A stretch of 64,000 bases of DNA from Halotia wernerae (GTDB lineage: Bacteria; Cyanobacteriota; Cyanobacteriia; Cyanobacteriales; Nostocaceae): the NCBI GenBank assembly GCA_034931985.1, contig JAYGHB010000100.1:1-64000 (forward strand). The letters run 5' to 3'. Positions 34,961 through 42,330 of the stretch are shown piece after piece. The first letter of the stretch is position 1. Each line of letters opens with the position of its first letter. The position numbers and the translations under genes were made by a program. The notes below the pieces were generated by a model that worked only from the letters and a program-made list of their open reading frames with translations, was not told the origin of the DNA and did no database searches.

Positions 34961-35542
34961 ATGGCAGCAAAAAAATGTTTCTTTGGTATTAAAGCAGATC
35001 GCCAAGTTGACGGCGATCAGATGAACCACCAGTTTGCTGATAAGGTTTTGGCGGAGGGTGGGGAGAGTGCAGCGATTTCTGCTTGTATGCAATGTGGCAC
35101 TTGTAGCGGTGGTTGTACTAATGCCGATTTGATGGATATTTTACCCAGAAGTTTGGTGCTGATGGTGCAACGGGGGGAATGGGAAAAGGTTCTGCAAAGT
35201 AATACCCTGTGGTTATGTACTTCTTGTCAAATCTGTACTTCTCGCTGCCCCCGTGGAGTTCGACCATCAGATGTGATGGAAGCAGTGAAGGCGATCGCTA
35301 TTTGTGAGGGTATAAATAACGACTCTACCCATTTTAATCAGATATTTGTGGAGTTAATCGAGAAAAGAGGCATCCTTTTTGAGCCTGAATTAATGCACAA
35401 GTATGGCGGTATGTTAGCAATGCTCAAACAGGCAAAATTAGGAGTGAAATTAGCTCTACGGGGTAAATTATCCCCCTTACCAGCAAAGATAAAAGACCCG
35501 CAAAAGTTGAGTCAAGCATTAGAGAAGGCAAGCAAACAATGA
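34961..35542 (+). CDS. hdrC2: sHdr-like iron-sulfur subunit HdrC2
   Basis: A 193-residue HdrC-type protein with two [4Fe-4S] motifs: CMQCGTCSGGCTNAD and CTSCQICTSRCPRGV. The second matches the HdrC ferredoxin signature and the sequence continues with the usual DVMEAVKAIA helix. It starts MAAKKCFFGIKADRQ at 34961 after AATAAGGAC. The stop overlaps the hdrB2 ATG by four bases. In sulfur oxidisers a small hypothetical gene usually lies between hdrA and hdrC2; here only 61 bases separate them, so that gene is absent. Confidence 0.87.
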   Translation: MAAKKCFFGIKADRQVDGDQMNHQFADKVLAEGGESAAISACMQCGTCSGGCTNADLMDILPRSLVLMVQRGEWEKVLQSNTLWLCTSCQICTSRCPRGVRPSDVMEAVKAIAICEGINNDSTHFNQIFVELIEKRGILFEPELMHKYGGMLAMLKQAKLGVKLALRGKLSPLPAKIKDPQKLSQALEKASKQ

Positions 35543-36405
35543 AATATTCTTACTATCCGGGATGTAGTCTGCATACCACTGCGAAAGAGTTCGATTTATC
35601 AACTAAAGTGGTGATGCGGGAGTTGGGAATTGAACTGGAGGAACTTCAAGATTGGTCTTGTTGTGGGGGTTCTGTGGCTGGTGGTGTTTCCCATGATGTG
35701 GGGATGGCTTTAGCGGCTAGAAATGTGGTTCTAGCGCAAAATCAAAATACGGATTTGTTGGCGGCTTGTTCTGGTTGTTACAATAAGTCTGCAAAAGCAG
35801 CGCAAGCATTGGAAAATGACCAAGAACGGGATAAAATCACCATGATTCTTGCAGACATGGGGATATCGGTTGGCGATCACAATATTAAAGTCAGAAATGT
35901 TGTGGATGTATTGGCAAATGACCTGGATATTTCTAGTAAAGTCAAAAAGCCGCTCACGGGTTTGAAAGTAGCCTGTTATTATGGTTGTCTGTTAACTAGA
36001 CCAGCAGATATTACGGGATGGGACTCCCCTTTGTTCCCGATGTCGATGGATAAATTAGCTCAAGTTTGTGGTGCAGAGGTGGTGGATTTTCGCTCCAAAA
36101 CTAAATGCTGTGGTGGACCAATTTTAGTCCCGAAGGAAGATGTGGCTTTGGAATTGACGAAGCGACTACTGGATGAAGCTAAATCCCTGAGTGCAGATTG
36201 TATTGTTTTGGCTTGTCCTTTGTGTTCTACTAACTTGGAGTTGAGACAGCCTGATATTGAGAAGAAGTACAATGTGAGTTATGCTTTGCCCGTGATTTAT
36301 ATTACAGAGCTAATCGGGCTGGCGTTGGGGATTAAGCCGGGGAAATTGGGGATGGATAAGCATATTGTTTCCACAAAGGGGGTGTTGAGGAAGTTGGGGA
36401 TTTGA
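35539..36405 (+). CDS. hdrB2: sHdr-like catalytic subunit HdrB2
   Basis: A 288-residue HdrB with two complete CCG domains: YYPGCSLH...WSCCGGSV...AACSGCYN and YYGCLLTRP...TKCCGGPIL...ACPLCSTN. These bind two non-cubane [4Fe-4S] clusters, the heterodisulfide-cleaving sites in HdrB. In the sHdr model the subunit handles persulfide or sulfur bound to a lipoate-binding protein. Last gene of the five-gene unit; no lipoate-binding protein (lbpA) gene follows. It converges with the Tll0287-like gene. Confidence 0.88.
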   Translation: MKYSYYPGCSLHTTAKEFDLSTKVVMRELGIELEELQDWSCCGGSVAGGVSHDVGMALAARNVVLAQNQNTDLLAACSGCYNKSAKAAQALENDQERDKITMILADMGISVGDHNIKVRNVVDVLANDLDISSKVKKPLTGLKVACYYGCLLTRPADITGWDSPLFPMSMDKLAQVCGAEVVDFRSKTKCCGGPILVPKEDVALELTKRLLDEAKSLSADCIVLACPLCSTNLELRQPDIEKKYNVSYALPVIYITELIGLALGIKPGKLGMDKHIVSTKGVLRKLGI

Positions 36406-36536
36406 TGGTTTGGGTTTGATGGGTATTTCGTGCGATCACCTTTGTTGTGTACTGTGTGCGATCGCTTAATTTCTCAATAATGCTCGAAACCCGACCTATT
36501 ACACCTCATTTTTTACTTTTTTATTTAAAACTAACA

Positions 36537-37151
36537 TTAGTTATTGGTGATATTTTCACTATTTCCTAAAGCCTCTTTCAATCCATCAGGAATAAACACT
36601 GCATACATTCCCCTTAAATCACCTACTTTAAAATCAAAAGCAAGGTCTTGAGGATATTTATCTTTGACAAATTGAGGACGAGAATTTTCTGCACCATGAC
36701 AAGCAAGACAACTTGCCTCAACATTAATACGACGATAGTAGCGAATACCATCTTTACTGTTGAGTTTTTCTTGTTCCCAAAATCCTATTAATTCTGGATT
36801 TTGTTTAAACTTAGCCAGTGCCATTTGGGAATGTAAATTATCGAGAGCATGAGCAGGATTACGATACTTTTTAGCAATTTGTTTGACTTGCCAGCCATTT
36901 TCTTGACTCAGTTGTTTAGCTCTCATTCCCACTGGTTTACAAACTTCTTTAAAAGTCTGTATTGTTGGCTCTTGTTTCTGACCTTTTAAGGTGGAAGCTA
37001 AACCAGAACGCATGGTATCTAAATATTCAATTTCTTGCACTGCTTTGGCCAATTGTGTCGGCTCAACATCAGCTTTGGCAATAGATGGATTCCAAATTAA
37101 TAATACTGAGATAATTAAAACAGCAAGGATGACTCTAGGCAATGATTTCAA
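36537..37151 (-). CDS. Tll0287-like c-type haem protein (DUF3365)
   Basis: A 204-residue exported protein. A signal peptide (MKSLPRVILAVLIISVLLIW, cleavage near AKA) leads to a DUF3365 domain with PAHALDNLHSQMA and a single haem-binding CLACHG. The family, typified by Tll0287 of Thermosynechococcus, has a PAS-like fold with covalently bound haem and may act as a redox sensor or electron carrier. It lies 51 bases downstream of sqr on the same strand, which suggests it takes part in sulfide-linked electron flow or sensing. Confidence 0.87.
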   Translation of the reverse strand: MKSLPRVILAVLIISVLLIWNPSIAKADVEPTQLAKAVQEIEYLDTMRSGLASTLKGQKQEPTIQTFKEVCKPVGMRAKQLSQENGWQVKQIAKKYRNPAHALDNLHSQMALAKFKQNPELIGFWEQEKLNSKDGIRYYRRINVEASCLACHGAENSRPQFVKDKYPQDLAFDFKVGDLRGMYAVFIPDGLKEALGNSENITNN

Positions 37152-37202
37152 AATAGTCTTATTCCCCGAAAATTACAAAACTGATGAACATAAACCACAA
37201 AC

Positions 37203-38537
37203 TTAATTCTGATCAGTCGTCGTCGGTAATTTTGAATTAACCGCAACTAATTGCAAATCTGCAATCAACCCATCTGGAATTGGTTCAACTAAAGATAAAC
37301 CCAAAACCCGCAAACCCCAACGCTCAAACCACGGTACAGCCATTCCCCAGCGCATCTTAGTTAAGAAAAATTTCTCAAAAGCTACCTTGATCCAACTTAC
37401 CCAACGACCCCGTTTGGCTACAGAAATCCGTCGTTTTCCAGTTATGTAGTCAGGCAATACCGGAGCAGCAATAAAAATGATACCCGTATCACCAAAATCT
37501 GCCATACAAATTGCTTCCAAGGTGGGTGTTACTGATGCTGTTTTTATCACTCCTAATTCTCTGGCAATGTTATGAGCAACAGCCATTCCCATCGCTTCTG
37601 TCATTTGCCCAGTTTTTGGTACACCAATGGGTAGGGGTGTCTGTTCTGGTGGGGTTAACTGCACTACCACACCCAAGCTATAAATAGAGGGAAAATTAGG
37701 ATGTTGGTATGTCGGTAAAGTTGGCACCAACCCCTTCTCGTTAGTTAATCCCTTTGCTGACCGCAAAAATGCTGCGCCCCGGAAAGGTGGGAGTACCATT
37801 GAGTATTGAAAAGGTAAACTGCGACCATCTGCTAAGGTCATCTTTTGGGGATTAATCTCAGTAATTTCCGCATTCTCAATTAATTCAATATCCCGTTGTT
37901 GCAGGAGTTGAGTCACCAACTCGGCTGAGTTTGCCATCCCCCCAATTCCCAAATGACCCGCATAGGGTTCTGGAGTGACTATAGTAATCGGTACTTGATG
38001 ACGCAATCCCTTTCGCCGCAAGACATAATCCGCCAGCAACGCAAATTCATACAGAGGACCAAAACAGCTTGCTCCCGGCACCGCTCCCACCACTAAGGGT
38101 CCCCTATTATTCAGAAACTTTTGCCACTCTTCCCGCGCCAATAAAGCGTGATGGGGATTACATACAGATTGGGTATAACCTTGCTCTGGGCCTAATCCCG
38201 GCACTGCATCAAGTGCTAAGGATGCTCCTGTGGCTATTACTGCATAGTCATAATTAATGGTTTTTCCTGCAACATTAAGGGTTTGTGCATAAGGATCAAG
38301 GGCTGTTACTTTCCCTTCAATCCAATCAATACCCCGTCCCCAAAGCAGATTTTCTAAGTTCAGTTGAATATTTTCCAGTGGGGTTAAATCAAAGGCTACC
38401 CAGGGTAGAGAGGGAATAAAGGTAAATTTGGGGTTGTCAGAAATAAGTGTGATGCGATGAGATTTTGGCAACAAACGTCTCAGTTCATAAGCTGTTGGTA
38501 AACCCCCTATTCCTGCACCCAGTACGACAACGTGAAC
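37203..38537 (-). CDS. sqr: Sulfide:quinone oxidoreductase
   Basis: A 444-residue membrane-associated flavoprotein that oxidises sulfide to persulfide or sulfane sulfur and reduces plastoquinone. It has the FAD motif VVVLGAGIGGLPTAYEL and all three catalytic-type cysteines: C127 (SVCNPH), C159 (GASCFGP) and C345 (AICMADFGDTG), close to the 127/159/353 positions known from Rhodobacter SQR. The amphipathic C-terminal membrane-binding region is present. ATG at 38537 has CGGAG upstream; an in-frame TTG at 38579 was rejected. It leads an operon with the haem protein. Confidence 0.93.
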   Translation of the reverse strand, partial: VHVVVLGAGIGGLPTAYELRRLLPKSHRITLISDNPKFTFIPSLPWVAFDLTPLENIQLNLENLLWGRGIDWIEGKVTALDPYAQTLNVAGKTINYDYAVIATGASLALDAVPGLGPEQGYTQSVCNPHHALLAREEWQKFLNNRGPLVVGAVPGASCFGPLYEFALLADYVLRRKGLRHQVPITIVTPEPYAGHLGIGGMANSAELVTQLLQQRDIELIENAEITEINPQKMTLADGRSLPFQYSMVLPPFRGAAFLRSAKGLTNEKGLVPTLPTYQHPNFPSIYSLGVVVQLTPPEQTPLPIGVPKTGQMTEAMGMAVAHNIARELGVIKTASVTPTLEAICMADFGDTGIIFIAAPVLPDYITGKRRISVAKRGRWVSWIKVAFEKFFLTKMRWGMAVPWFERWGLRVLGLSLVEPIPDGLIADLQLVAVNSKLPTTTDQN

Positions 38538-38650
38538 CATGCTGATTACTCCGATTGCTAAAAACTGGCGCAGGATCAAGAAAAAAGTGCCACCATTAAA
38601 CCGCTCTCTATTCCCACGCCCTTTTCGGGACTTTTTATGAAACTACCTAA

Positions 38651-38677
38651 CCAGATAGTAATACAATTATATTGTAA
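38651..38677. promoter_or_regulatory. Candidate ArsR operator upstream of sqr
   Basis: CCAGATAGTAATACAATTAT continues into ATTGTAA; TACAAT-TAT-ATTGTA forms a perfect inner dyad. The ATAGTAAT core is shared with the other three island promoters. It lies 114-140 bases upstream of the sqr ATG. Confidence 0.55.
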
Positions 38678-38808
38678 ATTCAAGTTAACACCTAAAAGTG
38701 ATTAACGAGTAAAAGCAGAAGCATCGTTACTTGAATGACGAAGCATAAAGTATACCGAGCAGATAAATTCTGAGACTTAGAGCCTTATTATATAAAGGAT
38801 TTATTACT

Positions 38809-38913
38809 ATGCCGTCACCACAAGTTAGTATATTTTTTTCATCATTAAACATATCCGCAAATGAGTATCAAAGCCTTGTACAGCAAGGGTCATCTTTGAG
38901 AAATAACTTATAG
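38809..38913 (+). CDS. Possible 34-residue small protein (DUF2835-like start)
   Basis: ATG at 38809 follows AAAGGA at good spacing. The peptide begins MPSPQVSIFFSSLNISANEY and ends SLRNNL. The SLNISANEY part resembles the N-terminus of DUF2835-type small proteins, but the rest is missing, so this may be a truncated gene or a chance frame between two divergent operons. Confidence 0.3.
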   Translation: MPSPQVSIFFSSLNISANEYQSLVQQGSSLRNNL

Positions 38914-38978
38914 ATTAATTGACTAAATTGCTAATTAGTTATATAATATAATGGTAAAAAATTAAGAGGTGTAAATTT

Positions 38979-39512
38979 ATGTCAGAGAGTCTTCCTTTAG
39001 AGAGTCCCTCAATGTCGAGGCGACAATTACTCAACTTTCTCACTGGTGCAGTTGTCGCCACCACAGCTAGCAGCCTACTGTATCCTGCGGCTAAATTCTT
39101 TGTTTCCCCCACAGAAGCGGGTGAAGGTGGTTCTATCCTCGCTAAGGATATTAACGGAAATCTCATTCCTGCTAGCCAGATTTTGGCTGAACCCCCTGGT
39201 ACTCGTGCCTTAGTTGCAGGTTTAGCAGCAGAACCGACTTACCTAACACTACAGTCAGATGACACCCTGCACCCTTGGGGAATTGTCGATAACTGCACCC
39301 ATTTGGGTTGTACCTTTCCTTGGAATCCCAATGACAATCAATTTCAATGCCCCTGTCATGGTTCTCGCTATGATGCTGATGGGAGAGTAGTACGCGGTCC
39401 TGCACCTCTTCCCCTAAAGCTTGTTGGCGTTAAGGTTGAAGGAGAGTATATCCGCATTTCTCCCTGGGCGGAAATTGACCCCCGGACTGGGCAAAAACCC
39501 TGGTGGGTTTAG
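38979..39512 (+). CDS. petC: Rieske [2Fe-2S] protein, PetC paralogue
   Basis: A 177-residue cytochrome b6f-type Rieske protein. The N-terminal SRRQLLNFLTGAVVATTASS is a twin-arginine-type membrane anchor. The cluster-binding boxes are CTHLGCTF and CPCHGSRYDADG, and the polyproline-rich APLPLKLVGVKV and C-terminal WAEIDPRTGQKPWW match PetC. No petA gene accompanies it, unlike the main petCA operon of cyanobacteria, so it is probably an alternative PetC. Divergent from sqr, it may serve a cytochrome b6f variant used when plastoquinone is reduced by sulfide. Confidence 0.9.
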   Translation: MSESLPLESPSMSRRQLLNFLTGAVVATTASSLLYPAAKFFVSPTEAGEGGSILAKDINGNLIPASQILAEPPGTRALVAGLAAEPTYLTLQSDDTLHPWGIVDNCTHLGCTFPWNPNDNQFQCPCHGSRYDADGRVVRGPAPLPLKLVGVKVEGEYIRISPWAEIDPRTGQKPWWV

Positions 39513-39695
39513 TAGTTTGATTTGATAGCAGTTTGCAATCTGCTATCCATCCGTAAGCATTGAGATTATGTTTTTTAAACGCAGAGGGACGCAGAGAAAG
39601 CAGCTTGTAAATATTATTAGGGAGATAAGTTTAAGCAGTTTATCGAGAGCTACATTTGCAATCGCCCTTGCGCCAATTGAGAATTGTGTAAGTAT

Positions 39696-40082
39696 ATGAC
39701 TACTGATATGGCATCTACATCTTCTATTCAACCATTTGTGAATATCTCCCCTTCTGAATTTGCCAACTTACCTGAACCTCCCTTGCTGATAGATGTGCGT
39801 AGCAAGTTTGAGTATGGGATGTTTCACGCACCTGGGGCAATCAACCTGAATTTGTCACGTCTTCTGATAGGCATGATACCAGGTTTACGTCGCTGGCTTT
39901 ATCCCCAATGGTTTCGGGATTTACCCAAAAATGAATCTGTTGTTGTAATTTGTTTAACCTCCCACCGCAGCCCCATCGCTGCTGAATATTTGGTCAAAGC
40001 AGGTTTTACTAAAGTCTTCAATATTAGCGGTGGGATGATGGAGTGGCGGCGATTGGGGCTAGAAACTTGTACGGGGAAGTAA
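39696..40082 (+). CDS. Rhodanese-like sulfurtransferase
   Basis: A 128-residue single-domain rhodanese. It has LLIDVRSKFEYGMFHAPGAI with the conserved aspartate/arginine, and the active-site cysteine in VVVICLTSHRSPIAAEYL, then VFNISGGMMEWRRLG. The CLTSHRS loop is six residues after the cysteine, typical of sulfur-transferring rhodaneses. The ATG at 39696 was preferred to an in-frame TTG at 39684. It probably moves persulfide sulfur between SQR, DsrE-like and thiol carriers. Confidence 0.9.
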   Translation: MTTDMASTSSIQPFVNISPSEFANLPEPPLLIDVRSKFEYGMFHAPGAINLNLSRLLIGMIPGLRRWLYPQWFRDLPKNESVVVICLTSHRSPIAAEYLVKAGFTKVFNISGGMMEWRRLGLETCTGK

Positions 40083-40110
40083 TGATTTTGGTTTGATCAG
40101 GAGTTTTTTA

Positions 40111-40839
40111 ATGACACCACACAGACAAACAACTCCAGACTGGTTAAAACGTCTGTTTGCTTGGGGAATGGCTCAAGCAAACACCGCAGATAACAGTGCC
40201 ATCAAGTTACAGGGTTACAGTAGTTATGAAACTATGGCACAACTCAAACAGGCTTTCTTTGCAGATTTAGCCGGACGAGTTTTAGAAATTGGGCCGGGAG
40301 CAGGGGCAAATCTCTCTTATTATCCCACTGATATCCACTGGATTGGTATTGAGCCAAATCCGTTCATGCATTCTTATCTCAAGCAGGAAGCCGAACGCTT
40401 TGGTTTGCATAATATTGAGTTATGTTTAGGGTCGGCGGAAAGGTTAGAGGTTGAAGATAACAGCATCGATGTTGTTGTCAGTACCCATGTCCTTTGTTCT
40501 GTAACTGATCTTGCAACTACCTTACGAGAAATCGGGCGGGTACTCAAACCTAATGGTCGTTTCCTATTTATCGAACATGTTGCAGCTGAATGCGGTACTT
40601 GGACGCGCAGAATTCAAGATGGGATTGAACCAGTCTGGAAGACAATGTTTGACAATTGTCACCCCAACCGCGAAACTGGGGAAATTTTAGAAAATGTTGG
40701 TTTTGAGAGCGTTGATTATCAACAGTTTAATCTTTCTTTTCCCATTGTCAGCCCTCATATTGCTGGAGTAGCTAGGAAGAAAGCTGTCGAAATAGTCGAA
40801 CAAGATTCAGGAAGTTTAATTAATACTCAAAATATTTAG
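40111..40839 (+). CDS. METTL7-like thiol/sulfide S-methyltransferase
   Basis: A 242-residue class I SAM-dependent methyltransferase. Motif I is VLEIGPGAGANLSYYP, with IGIEPNP as the acidic SAM loop and SIDVVVSTHVLCSV as motif IV. The stretch FIEHVAAECGTWTRRIQ and the following FDNCHPNRET correspond closely to the METTL7 family, where the human enzymes read EHVAAECSTW and FDGCNLTRES; those methylate alkyl thiols and H2S. In a sulfide operon, methylation of sulfide or low-molecular thiols for detoxification is a strong inference. ATG at 40111 has AGGAG upstream; the TTG at 40093 was rejected. Confidence 0.85.
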   Translation: MTPHRQTTPDWLKRLFAWGMAQANTADNSAIKLQGYSSYETMAQLKQAFFADLAGRVLEIGPGAGANLSYYPTDIHWIGIEPNPFMHSYLKQEAERFGLHNIELCLGSAERLEVEDNSIDVVVSTHVLCSVTDLATTLREIGRVLKPNGRFLFIEHVAAECGTWTRRIQDGIEPVWKTMFDNCHPNRETGEILENVGFESVDYQQFNLSFPIVSPHIAGVARKKAVEIVEQDSGSLINTQNI

Positions 40840-40856
40840 ACTCGGAGGCGAAAAAA

Positions 40857-41225
40857 ATGGAAACTACAGTTAAAGATGGAGTCTTTATTCACATTAGTCG
40901 AGGAGCAGAAGACCCCCACCGGGTCTTGATGGCATTGACCCTAGCCGAAAAAATGTCTGAGGATAAAGATGTCTTGGTGTTCTTTGATATCCAAGGGGTA
41001 GAAGTTCCTCTCAAAAATGGGAAAACGATTGAATTTAGGGAGTTTGAATCAGCACAAACCCTATTACCTAAACTGATTGATAAAGGCGTTTTGATATACA
41101 TCTGTCCCATGTGCTTAAAAGCTGCTAACCACCAAATAGAAGATTTGATAGAGGGGGTAAAACTGGCTGAAACAGAAGCTTTCTTTAATTTCACTCAAGG
41201 ACGCATTTTGTCTTTGGATTATTAA
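40857..41225 (+). CDS. DsrE-family sulfur carrier-like protein
   Basis: A 122-residue DsrE/F-like protein with the family's alpha/beta fold pattern: VFIHISRGAEDPHRVLMALTLAEKM, then VLVFFDIQGVEVPL, and the conserved cysteine region VLIYICPMCLKAANH. The Cys-x2-Cys would be the persulfide-carrying site as in DsrE-type proteins. GACTCGGAGGCG precedes the ATG as Shine-Dalgarno. Sits between the methyltransferase and the flavoprotein in the same transcript; a sulfurtransferase feeding sHdr or receiving sulfur from the rhodanese is likely. Confidence 0.87.
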   Translation: METTVKDGVFIHISRGAEDPHRVLMALTLAEKMSEDKDVLVFFDIQGVEVPLKNGKTIEFREFESAQTLLPKLIDKGVLIYICPMCLKAANHQIEDLIEGVKLAETEAFFNFTQGRILSLDY

Positions 41226-41266
41226 TACAATTACCTATTTTTCTCACTTCAAACGGATAAAAAACG

Positions 41267-42265
41267 ATGGAACTTTCAAATAAAAACCTTAATCAACGCC
41301 TCAACAAAATCTACGATGTGATTATTGTTGGTGGTGGTGCTGGGGGACTCTCTGCGGGTATATACTTGCAAAGATTTCGGCTTTCTAGTTTAATTATTGA
41401 CAAAGGTAAAGCTCGTTCTTTCTGGATGCAAGAATTGCACAATTATCTGGGCTTACCACCAGATACCCCCGGTAGGGTTTTATTGCAGAGTGGGAAAAAA
41501 CACTATACCTCCCTTGATGGTGATTTCCTCAATGCTTATGTTGAGGAAATAGTCGATGAGGGAGAAACCTTTGCTGTCAAGGTCAAGGTGGGGCGTGTAA
41601 ATAGTGTTTCTCAAGTGTTTCGCTCTAAGTATTTGATTGCTGCTAGTGGTATTATTGACCATCTGCCACCTTTAGATGAAATGCAGAATGTTTATGACTA
41701 TGCTGGGTATAATTTGCACGTTTGCATGGTCTGTGATGGCTATGAGATGACCGATAAAAAATGTGGTTTCTTCGCAGGTAGTGAGGCCAGTATTGAAGAG
41801 ATGGTGTTTAATTTAAGTTGGTTTACACCTTACATTACCGTGTTTACTCACGGAACTTTTGAAGTCAGTCCCGAAATGCGTCAGAAACTCCGGGAACATG
41901 GTTATCCTTTGGTGGAGATACCAATTAAGCAATTCTTGGGACAAAATCACCAGATGACTGGTGTGAAGTTGGTGGATGATTCGGTAATTGAGTTAGAAAC
42001 TGGTCTAATTTCAATGGGTTCTCGATATCACAACACCTATCTGCAAGGAATAAACCTAGAGGTTAAAGGAGGGAATCTACTTACTGATCAGATGTGTCGG
42101 ACTTCTCACCCGCGAGTATTTGCCATTGGTGATTTGAAGGTAGGGTTGAATCAGGTAGTGATTGCTGCGGGAGATGGGGCTTTAGCTGCTACGCAAATTT
42201 GGCGAGACATCCGTCGTGCTACTGGTGCGCGTCGTTGGGAGGAGAATCTAAAAGTGAATGTCTAG
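41267..42265 (+). CDS. Thioredoxin-reductase-like flavoprotein
   Basis: A 332-residue member of the thioredoxin reductase superfamily. It has the FAD motif VIIVGGGAGGLSAGIYLQR, a redox-type CMVCDG at the position of the CATCDG disulfide of TrxB, and a closing VFAIGDLKVGLNQVVIAAGDGA. The NADPH-binding GGGNSA-type motif is replaced by FFAGSEASIEEM, so NADPH use is doubtful, as in ferredoxin- or non-pyridine-dependent relatives. Last gene of the rightward unit; it may reduce persulfides or disulfides formed during sulfide oxidation. Confidence 0.87.
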   Translation: MELSNKNLNQRLNKIYDVIIVGGGAGGLSAGIYLQRFRLSSLIIDKGKARSFWMQELHNYLGLPPDTPGRVLLQSGKKHYTSLDGDFLNAYVEEIVDEGETFAVKVKVGRVNSVSQVFRSKYLIAASGIIDHLPPLDEMQNVYDYAGYNLHVCMVCDGYEMTDKKCGFFAGSEASIEEMVFNLSWFTPYITVFTHGTFEVSPEMRQKLREHGYPLVEIPIKQFLGQNHQMTGVKLVDDSVIELETGLISMGSRYHNTYLQGINLEVKGGNLLTDQMCRTSHPRVFAIGDLKVGLNQVVIAAGDGALAATQIWRDIRRATGARRWEENLKVNV

Positions 42266-42330
42266 TCAATGACTTGTGGGGAGTAGGGAAACTCACTCGA
42301 AATTTTTTCTCTGCTGGACTAAGGAAACAG

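Larger units (their letters stand above)
38538..38978. other. Divergent sqr/Rieske promoter region
   Basis: 441 bases, very AT-rich. It holds the candidate operator at 38651-38677, a second AT dyad AGTTATATAATATAATGG (38937-38954) about 25 bases before the Rieske ATG, and the small frame at 38809-38913. Both operons leaving it would be controlled together. Confidence 0.55.
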
